This document shows, piece after piece, positions 36,149 through 44,826 of a stretch of DNA of 64,000 nt. The number at the start of each line of letters is the position of its first letter. Position 1 is the first letter of the stretch. The notes below the pieces were generated by a model that was given only the letters and a program-made list of their open reading frames with translations, was not told the origin of the DNA and did no database searches. A program made the position numbers and the translations under genes. This DNA comes from JBBQVZ01 sp963695975 (lineage in GTDB: Bacteria > Actinomycetota > UBA4738 > HRBIN12), in NCBI GenBank assembly GCA_963695975.1, contig CAVOIB010000002.1, positions 620,001 through 684,000 on the forward strand, given 5' to 3'.

Positions 36149-36212
36149 AAGAACCACGCGGATGAAGAACCACGCGGATGAAGAACCACGCGGATGAAGA
36201 ACCACGCGGATG
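36149..36212. repeat. Four perfect tandem copies of a 16-bp unit
   Basis: AAGAACCACGCGGATG is repeated without mismatch at 36149, 36165, 36181 and 36197. Each unit ends in ATG; because 16 is not a multiple of 3, each ATG lies in a different frame. The block ends 9 bp before the start of the zinc-ribbon gene. Copy-number change by slippage would alter the 5' leader or the promoter spacing. Confidence 0.95.
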
Positions 36213-36221
36213 GAGCGTTCG

Positions 36222-36962
36222 ATGCAGCTGGAGGAGCGGCAGGTCTGTCCCTCTTGCGGGGGCGACAACCCGGTGGGGGGCGAGTTCTGTTGGCGATGCT
36301 ACGCATCGCTCAAGGCGAGCGCACCCGGCGGTCCGGCAACCGGGGCCGAGGGCGTATCGACCTCGAGGCCGGGGATGCCTCGCTACCCGGTGATGCCCGC
36401 TCCTCCGGTGTCGCCGGAGTCGACCACGCCACCGTCATCTCCGGGCGGCTCGATGATCGTACGGATCGTCGTCGGCGTCCTCGCCGGGCTCGTGGGCTTG
36501 TTCGCGGTTCGGGGGTTGTTCGACCACGGTCCATCGCTTCCGGATCAGCTGGCCGGCTCGCCGCGGATGACGACCCAGGCCGCGAAGGACTTCGAGAAGC
36601 AGATGGCCGACGAGGGCGACAAATGGGACCTCAAGGTCGCCACCGCTGTCTACGGCAGCGGCGTCTCGCCGTCCTTCCTCGTACTGCTCGTGCAGGGCAA
36701 GGCGGTCGAGAGCACCGACGAACTGTTCAAGTCGCTCGTGGACGGCATGGCCTCGTCCGGCGCAACGGTCGACGAGGCCGCCACCGTGAGCGGGCAGCAT
36801 GAGGGCGCCGACTACCGGTGCGTGCCGGTGGGCTCCGCGCAGACGCAGGCCGGCGCCTGCATGTGGCGCGCAGACGGGACGGTCGGCATCGTGATCGCGC
36901 TCGGGGGCGGCCTCGATCACACGCGCGACCTGCTCTTCACCGCCTACGACGCCGTGGCCTGA
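36222..36962 (+). CDS. Zinc-ribbon single-pass membrane protein
   Basis: The 246-aa protein has an N-terminal zinc ribbon (CPSCGG...FCWRCYA), a Pro/Ser/Thr-rich linker, one membrane helix around residues 78-98 (MIVRIVVGVLAGLVGLFAV) and an external ~145-aa domain of unknown type with two cysteines late in it (YRCVPVG, GACMWRADG) that could form a disulfide. ATG 36222 has GGAG 6 nt upstream; a second ATG at 36210 lies inside the last 16-bp repeat. Function unknown; the zinc-ribbon plus membrane layout is common in actinobacterial envelope proteins. Confidence 0.75.
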   Translation: MQLEERQVCPSCGGDNPVGGEFCWRCYASLKASAPGGPATGAEGVSTSRPGMPRYPVMPAPPVSPESTTPPSSPGGSMIVRIVVGVLAGLVGLFAVRGLFDHGPSLPDQLAGSPRMTTQAAKDFEKQMADEGDKWDLKVATAVYGSGVSPSFLVLLVQGKAVESTDELFKSLVDGMASSGATVDEAATVSGQHEGADYRCVPVGSAQTQAGACMWRADGTVGIVIALGGGLDHTRDLLFTAYDAVA

Positions 36963-36965
36963 CGG

Positions 36966-37760
36966 TCAGCCGGCGTCCCGGTCGAACGCCAGCGTCGGCA
37001 GATCCACGACCGATCCACCACCATCCGCCATCACCACCGCGCCGGTCATGATGGACGCATCATCGGACGCCAGGAAGGCGCAGATGGAGGCGATCTCATC
37101 GGCGGTCGCCGGCCGACCGAGCGGCACATCGGCGGTGACGAATGCGTAGGCTTCCTCGCGCGAAAGTCCCCGTCGCGAAGCCAACCGATCGACGATCGCG
37201 TCGGCCATCTCCGTCCGGACCCAGCCGGGACAGACCGCGTTCACACGGACGCCGTGTCGTCCGTAGTCGCGGGCGAGCGATCGCGTCAGCCCGATCAGTC
37301 CGTGCTTCGTCGTGGTGTACCCCACGTCGTCCGGCGGTGCCGCGATGCCGGCGATCGATGACATGACCACGATCGATCCGCGGCGTTCGATCAGCGCGGG
37401 CAGCGCTTCGCGCGCCTGCACGAACGTGCTCGTGAGGTTCGAGGCGATGCTCGCGTTCCAAGCGTCGTCGTCCGTCGCGGTGATCTCGGAGGTGCCCTCA
37501 CCACCCGCATTGGCCACGAGCACGTCGAGGCCGCCGAACCGCTCGATCGCGGCCTTGACGGCGCGACGCACGTCCCCGGTACGTGTCGCATCCCCCGCGA
37601 TCGCGATCGCTCCGACGTCGGCCGCGACCCGTTCGAGCGACTCGGCACGGCGGCCCAACAGGACGATGCTCGCCCCTTCGGCCGAGAAACGCCTTGCCGT
37701 AGCGGCGCCGATCCCCGAGCCTCCGCCGCTGATCAGCGCAACCTTGGATGAGAGGCGCAT
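36966..37760 (-). CDS. SDR-family NAD(P)-dependent oxidoreductase
   Basis: The 264-aa classical short-chain dehydrogenase has the cofactor motif SGGGSGIGAATARRF, NAGG, catalytic Ser in VMSSIAGIAAPP and the YTTTK motif (Y-x3-K), plus the C-terminal GRPATADEIASICAFLASDDASIMTGAVVMADGG. ATG 37760 has GAGGGAAGG upstream. It lies 13 bp after the MBL gene on the same strand, so it is probably part of a three-gene catabolic operon with the amidohydrolase. Substrate unknown. Confidence 0.88.
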   Translation of the reverse strand: MRLSSKVALISGGGSGIGAATARRFSAEGASIVLLGRRAESLERVAADVGAIAIAGDATRTGDVRRAVKAAIERFGGLDVLVANAGGEGTSEITATDDDAWNASIASNLTSTFVQAREALPALIERRGSIVVMSSIAGIAAPPDDVGYTTTKHGLIGLTRSLARDYGRHGVRVNAVCPGWVRTEMADAIVDRLASRRGLSREEAYAFVTADVPLGRPATADEIASICAFLASDDASIMTGAVVMADGGGSVVDLPTLAFDRDAG

Positions 37761-37773
37761 CTCGAGCCTTCCC

Positions 37774-38346
37774 TCAGCGCGGGGTTCGCTCGTCGGGCGT
37801 GAACCGCGGTCCGTGACCCGGGATGATCGATGCCGCGAGACCCAGGACGCGCTCGCGGTTCGCGCGGAGCAACCCGCGGTCGGATGCGTACGGGTCGTCG
37901 GCGGGCCCGTGCGCCGACCACCACAGATGCGTGAACGCGACGACGCCGTCGTCCGTCGTGATGAGCGTGGTGATGTCTTGGGCCGTGTGGCCTGGCGTCT
38001 CGATCAGCACCACGTTTGGCGACACTTCGAACCCCTCGGCCGGGCGGTCGACCCACAGGTCGTGACGGTAGATGGCCCAATGATCGTGCAGCCATGCGTG
38101 CGGGAACAGCGCGACGTTGAGGGTGTGATCGGGGTGGTGGTGCGAGATCACCACGTCCGTCACGTCGTCCGGGCCAACACCGAGCGCCGCGAGCGGGTCG
38201 AGGATCGCGGCCTGTAGAGGGACCATGCCCGGGTCGATCACGATGAGGGCATCGCCGTCACGCACGAACCCCACGGTGGAGCCGACGCGCAGCTCGTCTT
38301 CACGCTCGCGGATGTAGCCGTCGCTCAGGACGTGCAGCTCGGTCAT
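37774..38346 (-). CDS. Metallo-beta-lactamase-fold hydrolase
   Basis: The 190-aa protein has the MBL motif SHHHPDH near residue 70, a later ETPGHTAQD (third histidine) and IIPGHGPRF at the C-terminus; the two-metal site looks complete. ATG 38346 has AAGGAAGGA 6 nt upstream. It lies 19 bp after the amidohydrolase and before the SDR. The product class ranges from glyoxalase II to lactonases; the substrate is not identifiable. Confidence 0.82.
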   Translation of the reverse strand: MTELHVLSDGYIREREDELRVGSTVGFVRDGDALIVIDPGMVPLQAAILDPLAALGVGPDDVTDVVISHHHPDHTLNVALFPHAWLHDHWAIYRHDLWVDRPAEGFEVSPNVVLIETPGHTAQDITTLITTDDGVVAFTHLWWSAHGPADDPYASDRGLLRANRERVLGLAASIIPGHGPRFTPDERTPR

Positions 38347-38365
38347 CGTCGGTCCTTCCTTCTCG

Positions 38366-40075
38366 TCAGGCACCGGGCGCACGGTACACCGCAGCGCCGT
38401 CGACGTACGTCGCTTCCACGTCGAGGTCCGTGATCGCATCGAGCGCGGGGTCGAACAGGTTGCCCGACAGGATGATGAGGTCTGCCCGTTTGCCGACCTC
38501 GATCGAGCCGGTGATCGCATCCAAGTGATTGATGTAGGCCGAGCCCATCGTGAAGGCACGGATCGCCTGGGGGAGCGTGATGCGTTCCTCCGGGAGGAAC
38601 GGCGTGTGCGCGAGCTCATCCGCCCGGCCGTACACGTACCCGGGTGGCTCGGTTCGATGCACGGCGACGTGCATCTCCTGCAGCACATCGGGCGTCGAGA
38701 TCGGCCAGTCGCTTCCGAACCCCAGGACGGCGCCGCTTCGGAGCAGGCTGCCGAAGGGGTACTGCTGGGCCGCACGCTCGGGACCGATGAACGGGATCGT
38801 GAGGTCGGTCATCTGTGGGTCGTTCGACGCCCAGAGCGGCTGTCCGTTCGCCGACGCTCCCACCTGTCGGAACCGGGCGACGTCGTCGGGATGCACCACC
38901 TGCAGGTGCGCGATGTGGTGGCGCGTGTCTCGGCGCCCGTTCGCGGCGCGTGCGGCGGCGATCGCATCGAGGGTGTCGCGCACCGCGCGGTCGCCGATCG
39001 CATGGATGTGCACCTGGAAGTCCGTGGCGTCGAGGGCCGTGATCGCGTCGCGGAGCATCGCCGGGTCCACGTACGCGAGCCCGCGGTTGTCGGTCGGACG
39101 ACCGTCAGCATCGAGGTACGGCTCCAGCATGCATCCGGTGAAGTTCTCGAGCACGCCGTCCTGCATGATCTTCACGCTCGCGGCGCGGTAGCGACCGACC
39201 GACGTTCGCTCCCGGAGCTCGATCAGCTCGTCGATCTGGTCGAGGTTTCGAGCGCGGTCCCACCAGAGGGCGCCGACGACGCGGCCGGTCAGCTCGCCAC
39301 GTCCCGCGAGCGCGGGGTACACGTCGGTGACGTTCGGCATCGTGGGGTACTCCCCGACGATCGCGTCCTGCCACGCGGTGATCCCGAGGGCGTGGAGGTG
39401 CGCCTGCCCGCCGAGTAACCCGCGTTCGAGCTCGTCTGGCGTCGTGGGAGGCACGACGCGCTTGACCAACGTCATCGCGCCTTCGTGAAGCGTGCCTTGC
39501 GGTGCGCCGGAAGCGTCGCGCTCGATGCGTCCGTCGTGGGGATCGGGCGTGGATGCGCTGACCCCGGCGTACTCCAGGGCTCGCGAGTTCACCCACGCGG
39601 CATGGTTGTCCTTGTTCGGCAGGAACACCGGCCGGTCCGCGACGAGCGCGTCGAGCCGCTCCTTCGGCGGCAGCCCTCTGGGGAACTGGTCGAACGCCCA
39701 CCCACCGCCGAGGATCCAGGGAACATCGCGGTGCGTCTCGGCGTATGCGCTGATCGCCGCGTCGTAGTCGGCGGCGTCGTGCAGCAGGCTGAGATCGCAT
39801 CGCAGCTGGTTCAGCCCACCCGCCCCCGGATGAACGTGCGCGTCCTGGAACCCCGGGAGCAGCATGCGTCCATGGAGGTCGAAGACCTCGGTCCGCGTCC
39901 CGATCGACAGGTGGATCTGCTCGTCGGTCCCGACGGCGACGATCGCCCCGTCGCGCACGGCCACCGCGGAGGCCCATCTACCGGCCGCATCGACGGTGTA
40001 TACGGCACCGTTGACGAACGCGAGGTCGGCGACGCCGTTGTTCACGTGCCTCGGCAGGGATCGGACCTGCGACAC
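38366..40075 (-). CDS. Amidohydrolase of the YtcJ (amidohydrolase_3) type
   Basis: The 569-aa protein has DLHGRMLLPGFQDAHVHPG (metal HxH) near residue 80, HIHAIGDRAVRDTLDAI, a lysine-containing YRAASVKIMQDG, and ASNDPQMTDL and GFGSDWPISTPDVL toward the end. These are typical of YtcJ-like metal-dependent hydrolases acting on amides or esters. The start is uncertain: GTG 40075 gives 15 extra residues, and later GTG codons (for example V11) are possible. It is the first gene of the amidohydrolase-MBL-SDR operon. Confidence 0.85.
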   Translation of the reverse strand: MSQVRSLPRHVNNGVADLAFVNGAVYTVDAAGRWASAVAVRDGAIVAVGTDEQIHLSIGTRTEVFDLHGRMLLPGFQDAHVHPGAGGLNQLRCDLSLLHDAADYDAAISAYAETHRDVPWILGGGWAFDQFPRGLPPKERLDALVADRPVFLPNKDNHAAWVNSRALEYAGVSASTPDPHDGRIERDASGAPQGTLHEGAMTLVKRVVPPTTPDELERGLLGGQAHLHALGITAWQDAIVGEYPTMPNVTDVYPALAGRGELTGRVVGALWWDRARNLDQIDELIELRERTSVGRYRAASVKIMQDGVLENFTGCMLEPYLDADGRPTDNRGLAYVDPAMLRDAITALDATDFQVHIHAIGDRAVRDTLDAIAAARAANGRRDTRHHIAHLQVVHPDDVARFRQVGASANGQPLWASNDPQMTDLTIPFIGPERAAQQYPFGSLLRSGAVLGFGSDWPISTPDVLQEMHVAVHRTEPPGYVYGRADELAHTPFLPEERITLPQAIRAFTMGSAYINHLDAITGSIEVGKRADLIILSGNLFDPALDAITDLDVEATYVDGAAVYRAPGA

Positions 40076-40380
40076 CAGTTCAGGGATGCGTGTCGCGGCG
40101 CCGATCCCGCGCCTCTAGCTCCTCCTGTTGCAGCGCACAGCATGACAATCAGATGATTCTAGCTGCTATGCGATAAGGGATCGTCGGTCTTGACGTGCCG
40201 AGCGCTTCCCCCCATCCGTTTCGCACACGCGGATCTCTGGGTGCAACTGACGCCGCGGAGGGTGGCTCTCGCATCGGTCGTCCGCTCGGGAGCTGGGTCT
40301 GGATCATCGCCCACACGTTCCAACGCACGCTGCGTGCGGCGCGGCTCCCAACATCGGGAGCCGCGCCGCGATCCCGTGTG
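40076..40380. other. Intergenic region with one strong hairpin
   Basis: No gene is supported in these 305 bp. The upstream region of the amidohydrolase and the 3' end of the small secreted protein gene share it; the hairpin at 40336-40369 is the only structure seen. Confidence 0.5.
40336..40369 (-). terminator. Strong hairpin after the small secreted protein gene
   Basis: A perfect 14-bp GC-rich stem (40336-40349 with 40356-40369) closes a 6-nt loop 11 bp after the stop of the 40381-40557 gene. No U-tract follows; actinobacterial hairpin terminators often lack one. Confidence 0.6.
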
Positions 40381-40557
40381 CTACTTGTCGGGACAGTTGT
40401 CCTTCGTCGCGGTGTGGGTTGGAGACGCCTTCGACGACGTCGACGATGCCTTCGCTGACGGACTGGCGTTCGCCGCGTGCGCGATCGCCGTGCCGCCGCC
40501 GATGAGGACGCCCGAGATCGTCAACGCTACTAGCGCCTTGCCGAGCCGGTGTCGCAT
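40381..40557 (-). CDS. Small secreted Ser/Thr-rich peptide (58 aa)
   Basis: ATG 40557 has a near-perfect AAGGAGGTGAG ribosome site. The product is a signal peptide (LVALTISGVLIGGGTAIAHA) followed by ~30 residues rich in Ser, Thr, Lys and Ala and ending in KDNCPDK, with one cysteine. The mature part has no recognisable domain. A strong hairpin follows the stop. Confidence 0.7.
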   Translation of the reverse strand: MRHRLGKALVALTISGVLIGGGTAIAHAANASPSAKASSTSSKASPTHTATKDNCPDK

Positions 40558-40668
40558 ATCGCTCACCTCCTTCTGATCCGGTTGTGTTCGGGAACCAGTC
40601 AAATGGAGGCGGCTGAGAGATCCCGGGGAGAGCTCCGGGAAGCTTCTGGGAGTTCGGGCGCTCCGCGA

Positions 40669-41403
40669 CTACGTGGACGCGAACGCGAGCGCCAACTCGA
40701 GCAAGCCGTGGTCCTCCGTCGTCACCACCGGTGGGAAGCTCGGGTTCGAGATGTTGTAGTCGGCGAATGTGATCGGGAGCGAGCCGGCGATCCGCACGGT
40801 CGATCCGTCGTAGGTCCCGGCGACGTCGAACGTCACCGACTTCGTGACACCGTGGATCGTGAGGTCGCCCGTCGCCTTGAGCATCCGCCTTTGGCCCTCG
40901 GCGGGGATCGAACCAAGGTTGATCGGCTCCGTGAGCGTGAACGTCGCCGTGGGGTACGTGCTGACTTCCATGATCCGGCCGTTGAACTGCTCGTCGCGGC
41001 GCGTCTCGTCGCTGGTCACCGTCGTCATATCGACGCTGAAGGTCGCATCGGTCACCTTGGTGCCATCCACCGTCATCGATCCGGTGACGGCGTCCGTGCG
41101 CCCGACGGCGTCGTGGGTCTGGCCGAAGAGCACCTCGTTCACGCGGTACCCGACGACCGAGCCGGTCGTCACGTTCCAGGTTCCGTCGACCGAGCCGCTT
41201 CCCCCGGCCGCGCTCGAGGTCGCACTCGGCGAAGGCGTGGATGACGCGGCGCCGAGCGAAAGGGGAGCCGGCGCCGAGCCCTCGACGAAGTGGAAGTAGA
41301 CGAAAGGCCCGCCCACGACGGCGAGGATCACGACAGCTCCGGCGGTCACGAGCCACCACTTCCGACGACGGATCCAGGTGCGCATGAAAGGCAAGGAGAC
41401 CAC
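40669..41403 (-). CDS. Membrane-anchored YceI-family protein
   Basis: The 244-aa protein has an N-terminal membrane anchor (WWLVTAGAVVILAVVGGPFVYF), a Ser/Ala-rich linker, then the YceI lipocalin-like barrel: GTWNVTTGSVVGYRVNEVLFGQTHDAVGRT, ATFSVDMTTVTSDETRRDEQF and LKATGDLTIHGVTKSVTF. YceI proteins bind isoprenoid lipids, usually outside the membrane. The start is a GTG at 41403 or ATG at 41385; neither has a strong ribosome site. Confidence 0.85.
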   Translation of the reverse strand: MVSLPFMRTWIRRRKWWLVTAGAVVILAVVGGPFVYFHFVEGSAPAPLSLGAASSTPSPSATSSAAGGSGSVDGTWNVTTGSVVGYRVNEVLFGQTHDAVGRTDAVTGSMTVDGTKVTDATFSVDMTTVTSDETRRDEQFNGRIMEVSTYPTATFTLTEPINLGSIPAEGQRRMLKATGDLTIHGVTKSVTFDVAGTYDGSTVRIAGSLPITFADYNISNPSFPPVVTTEDHGLLELALAFAST

Positions 41404-41577
41404 AGGTCCCTGGGTATGGGGTGAGCGGTTCCTGTGACCGAGCTGGCCTAGCCGTGGATCGAGCCGGGGGAATCAGGTGGCGGTGACGGCTGGGCGGATG
41501 AAGGGCAGCGCGACGTCGATCGTCCTGAGTACTGGCCCGGTGGCCCCTCTGGGCAGGGGGACCACCGAGCACTCCGG

Positions 41578-41892
41578 CTACGGCGACGGGGGAGAGGAGG
41601 TTGCCGCGGGCCAGCCGGGTTCGGCGCCGGAGAGATCCAGCGCGATGCGCTGGTACTGGTCTCGGTCGATCTCGCCCTGCGCATAGCGCATGCGCGCGTG
41701 CTCGAGCGCTGGGTCGGTGCGCGAGGCTCCGCCCGCGGGCGATGCCGCCAGAGGTCGCTGTCGTGTCGTCCTCAAGACCGCCCACACGATGAGCGCGACG
41801 AGCGCGATCAGCAGCAGGATGGGGACGACGTCTCGCAGCATGAACCACCATGGCGCTTGACCCATGGGGCCTCGGTATGGAGGGTTCAACAC
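41578..41892 (-). CDS. Small SHOCT-domain membrane protein
   Basis: The 104-aa protein has one N-terminal helix (VPILLLIALVALIVWAVL) and a C-terminal SHOCT motif (DPALEHARMRYAQGEIDRDQYQRI). GTG 41892 is preceded by AGGTGA at 7 nt. It is divergent from the two-component system at 42066. SHOCT domains are short oligomerisation modules; the function is unknown. Confidence 0.75.
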   Translation of the reverse strand: MLNPPYRGPMGQAPWWFMLRDVVPILLLIALVALIVWAVLRTTRQRPLAASPAGGASRTDPALEHARMRYAQGEIDRDQYQRIALDLSGAEPGWPAATSSPPSP

Positions 41893-42053
41893 GTCTGCTT
41901 CACCTCGTTCTTCGATCGACTTCGACCAGTCAAGCGTCGGGGTCTATGAGCGCGATGGGCGACGCCTGTGGATCCTCTGTGGGTTCGCGGCCTCGCTCGA
42001 TGGCGTCCGGCGAGCGCGAGGGGGTTTCTCAGAGAGTTCACAGGGACGCGGGT

Positions 42054-42059
42054 TAAGGT
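42054..42059 (+). promoter_or_regulatory. -10 box TAAGGT giving a leaderless mRNA for the response regulator
   Basis: TAAGGT is followed by 6 nt and then the GTG start at 42066. No ribosome site is present between them. No -35 hexamer is clear. Confidence 0.55.
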
Positions 42060-42065
42060 TCGGAC

Positions 42066-42773
42066 GTGGACGGATCCCGGATCCTTGTGGTGGACGACGA
42101 GTCTCGCATCACCGACCTGGTGGCGATGGCGCTGCGATACGAGCACTTCGACGTGCAGACGGCGGACTCGGGGCGCGCCGCCCTGCGGGCCGTCGAGAAG
42201 TTCCGGCCCGCATTGATCGTGCTGGACATCATGCTGCCGGACCTCGACGGGTTCGCCGTCGTCGAGCGATTGAAGGCCGAGCGAGTGACGACGCCGATCC
42301 TGTTCCTCACCGCGCGCGACGCCGTGGAGGACAAGGTGCGGGGCCTGACGCTCGGCGGCGACGACTACATGACGAAGCCGTTCAGCCTGGAGGAACTCGT
42401 GGCTCGGATCCGCGCGCTCCTCCGCCGGACTGACGTCGCGGAGGACGGGTCGCTCGTGTTCGCCGACGTGGAGCTCGACGACGAGATGCACGAGGTCCGC
42501 CGCGCCGGCACGTTGGTCGACCTGACGGCCACGGAGTTCCGACTGCTCCGGTATCTGATGCAGAACGCGCCGCGCGTTCTCTCGAAGGCCCAGATCCTCG
42601 ATCACGTATGGAACTACGACTTCGGCGGTGACGCGAACATAGTCGAGACCTACGTGAGCTACCTACGAAAGAAGCTCGACCTGATCGGGCCGCCGGTGAT
42701 CCGCACGGTCCGGGGTGTGGGATACCGACTGAGCGCCCCCACCGCGTCCGAGCCGTCGCAACGCCCGAGGTGA
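42066..42773 (+). CDS. OmpR/PhoB-family response regulator
   Basis: The 235-aa regulator has a receiver domain with D10/D11, phospho-acceptor D54 (VLDIMLPD) and K104 (MTKPF), then a winged-helix DNA-binding domain (~125-225; LTATEFRLLRYLMQNAP, ILDHVWNYDFGGDANIVETYVSYLRKKL, IRTVRGVGYRL). It pairs with the histidine kinase that starts 6 bp downstream. It resembles MprA/TrcR-type actinobacterial regulators. Confidence 0.95.
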   Translation: MDGSRILVVDDESRITDLVAMALRYEHFDVQTADSGRAALRAVEKFRPALIVLDIMLPDLDGFAVVERLKAERVTTPILFLTARDAVEDKVRGLTLGGDDYMTKPFSLEELVARIRALLRRTDVAEDGSLVFADVELDDEMHEVRRAGTLVDLTATEFRLLRYLMQNAPRVLSKAQILDHVWNYDFGGDANIVETYVSYLRKKLDLIGPPVIRTVRGVGYRLSAPTASEPSQRPR

Positions 42774-42779
42774 TCTCTC

Positions 42780-44213
42780 GTGACGCTCCGCGTCCGGCTG
42801 ACCGTCGCGCTCGTGATCCTCGTTGGCGTCGGGCTGATCGCGGCGGACCTGGCGACGTACACGGCCCTTCGCTCGTTCCTGGTCCAGCGCATCGACCAGC
42901 AGCTCCGCTCGTCCCCGGAGTCCATGTTGAACGCGTTGCGGTGGACCGACTTCCAGCATGGACCTCCTGGTGGTGGCCCTGGTCCGATGCTTCCCCAGGG
43001 AACGTACGGCGAGATCTTCGACGCGAGCGGAACCTCGCTGAAGCACATGAGCTTGGGCTACGGCGGACCGCCCATCGCGCCTCCGGATCTCCCCGCGAAG
43101 TTCCCAGCCGGGACGGTGGATCATCCGGCGCTCTTCACAGTTGGCGCCGATGGCGGCGCGGGTCCGACGTACCGTGCGCTCGCGATCCGGGACGATGCCG
43201 GCGCGACGCTCGTCGTCGCGATCCCACTCACCGAGCTCGCTCGTACCCTCTCGCGACTCGTTCTCGTGGCGGGCCTCGTGACGCTCGCCGTGCTGGCCGC
43301 CATGGGGGTGCTCTCGTGGTGGACGGTTCGCCGCGAACTACGGCCGCTCGAGCGGATCGAGGTCACGGCGGATGCGATCGCCGCAGGGGATCTCTCGCGC
43401 CGCGTGGGTGAGACCGATCCCCGCACGGAAGTCGGGCGTCTCGGTGTCGCGCTGAACGTCATGCTCGAACGGATCGAAGAAGCGATGGACGAGCGGCGCG
43501 TTGCCGAGGAGTCGCTTCGCCGGTTCTTGGCCGACGCTTCGCACGAGCTTCGGACGCCTCTTACCTCGATCCGCGGCTACGCGGAGCTCTTCCGCCGCGG
43601 CGCGGACGCGAGTGCCCAGGACACCGCGCTCGCGATGCGCCGCATCGAGCAGGAAGGCGAACGGATGGGGGTGCTCGTCGACGACCTCCTGTTCCTCGCG
43701 AGGGCCGGGCAGGAGCGTCCGATCGCGCGCGAGCGGGTCGATCTGGTCCGGATGGCTACCGACGCGGTGGACGACTCGCGCGCGGTGGACCCGACCCGCG
43801 AGATCGCGCTGGAGGCTCCGGACACGCTCGTCGTGACCGGCGACGACGTGCGATTGCGGCAGGTGTTCGCCAATCTGGTCTCGAACGCGCTCGCGCACAC
43901 GCCGCAGGGCACGCCGGTCACCGTTCGCGTCCGAGATGACGACGGGTGGGCGGAGCTCGAGGTGAGCGATCGAGGGCCGGGGCTCACGGCCGAGGAGGCC
44001 GGGCACGTGTTCGAGCCGTTCTACCGGGCGGATCCATCGAGGAGGCGCGTCCCAAACGACGCCACGGAGGAGGAAGGGGCCGGGGCCGGTCTCGGGCTGT
44101 CGATCGTGGCCGCCATCGCCGAGGCGCACGGTGGGACCGTCGCCGTTTCGAGCGAGCCGGGCGATGGTGCGGCGTTCGTGGTTCGGCTGCCGATCCAGGC
44201 CAGCCACGCCTAA
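42780..44213 (+). CDS. HAMP-containing sensor histidine kinase
   Basis: The 477-aa kinase has two membrane helices (~9-30 and ~160-180) around an external sensor with a Gly/Pro-rich stretch, then HAMP (~182-235), HisKA with ASHELRTPL (H255) and HATPase_c with NLVSNALAHTP, DRGPGL and GAGLGLSIV. It starts with GTG 6 bp after the regulator gene. It is a partner of that regulator; the stimulus is unknown. Confidence 0.95.
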   Translation: MTLRVRLTVALVILVGVGLIAADLATYTALRSFLVQRIDQQLRSSPESMLNALRWTDFQHGPPGGGPGPMLPQGTYGEIFDASGTSLKHMSLGYGGPPIAPPDLPAKFPAGTVDHPALFTVGADGGAGPTYRALAIRDDAGATLVVAIPLTELARTLSRLVLVAGLVTLAVLAAMGVLSWWTVRRELRPLERIEVTADAIAAGDLSRRVGETDPRTEVGRLGVALNVMLERIEEAMDERRVAEESLRRFLADASHELRTPLTSIRGYAELFRRGADASAQDTALAMRRIEQEGERMGVLVDDLLFLARAGQERPIARERVDLVRMATDAVDDSRAVDPTREIALEAPDTLVVTGDDVRLRQVFANLVSNALAHTPQGTPVTVRVRDDDGWAELEVSDRGPGLTAEEAGHVFEPFYRADPSRRRVPNDATEEEGAGAGLGLSIVAAIAEAHGGTVAVSSEPGDGAAFVVRLPIQASHA

Positions 44214-44279
44214 CCCTAGGCCGCCTGATGCGGGTTGCTCCGCTGTCGAAGGTGCCTCCGACGAGGTTGACAGCGTGCC

Positions 44280-44804
44280 ATGCGATGTGCTGCGTATATC
44301 AAGGTGGTCTTCCTACGAGCGTGCTTGCGCGGATTCCGCGAACGACCCCGCTCTGGCGTCGGACTCGCGGTGATCGCGGCTCTGCTAACTCTCCTCTTGT
44401 CGCGCTCTCGGCCTGAGGTGAGCGCTGAGGCGGTTGGTCTCATCGCGATCGTGTTGGTCGGACTCTCCTTGATAGTGCCGTCCATCATCCATGAGGCGCA
44501 TGGGCGCTGGCAGCTCCGCCCGGTTTGTTGGATGCAGGATGGCCGGTGGTGCCTGGAGATCAACCCAAGGTGGAATGACCGGATCAGCTGCAGATGCGTG
44601 GTCACTGACGAGTCTGGCCACTCGGCATCTCACGAGTGGGGGCAGCTTGGGGGCCGGGCCGCGGTGAAGTTTCCAGACCACTTCAAGCAGGTGCAGAGCA
44701 TGAAGGCCGTTACCCTTCAGCCTCGGGGGCGCTACCTCGTCCGTTGGAACGTCAGGCAAGCCGGGAACACCTTCGAAGCTAGCTCGGAGTTCGTCTGGCG
44801 GTAG
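44280..44804 (+). CDS. Hypothetical membrane protein
   Basis: The 174-aa frame has two hydrophobic segments (~26-42 and ~50-70) and a soluble C-terminal domain (~75-174) with several cysteines and tryptophans (CWMQDGRWCLEINP, ISCRCVV) and a beta-rich pattern. I recognise no family. The start is uncertain: no ribosome site is evident before ATG 44280 and a later GTG is possible. It runs convergent to the cyclase gene. Confidence 0.5.
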   Translation: MRCAAYIKVVFLRACLRGFRERPRSGVGLAVIAALLTLLLSRSRPEVSAEAVGLIAIVLVGLSLIVPSIIHEAHGRWQLRPVCWMQDGRWCLEINPRWNDRISCRCVVTDESGHSASHEWGQLGGRAAVKFPDHFKQVQSMKAVTLQPRGRYLVRWNVRQAGNTFEASSEFVWR

Positions 44805-44826
44805 TCGTCCGCTATCAGCGGAGCGC

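Noticed and set aside
36149..36212. CRISPR array
   Set aside because: The four 16-bp units are directly adjacent with no spacers and no cas genes nearby.
44267..44303. TTGACA with TATATC as a promoter for the 44280 gene
   Set aside because: The spacing is over 20 bp and the -10 would lie inside the gene.
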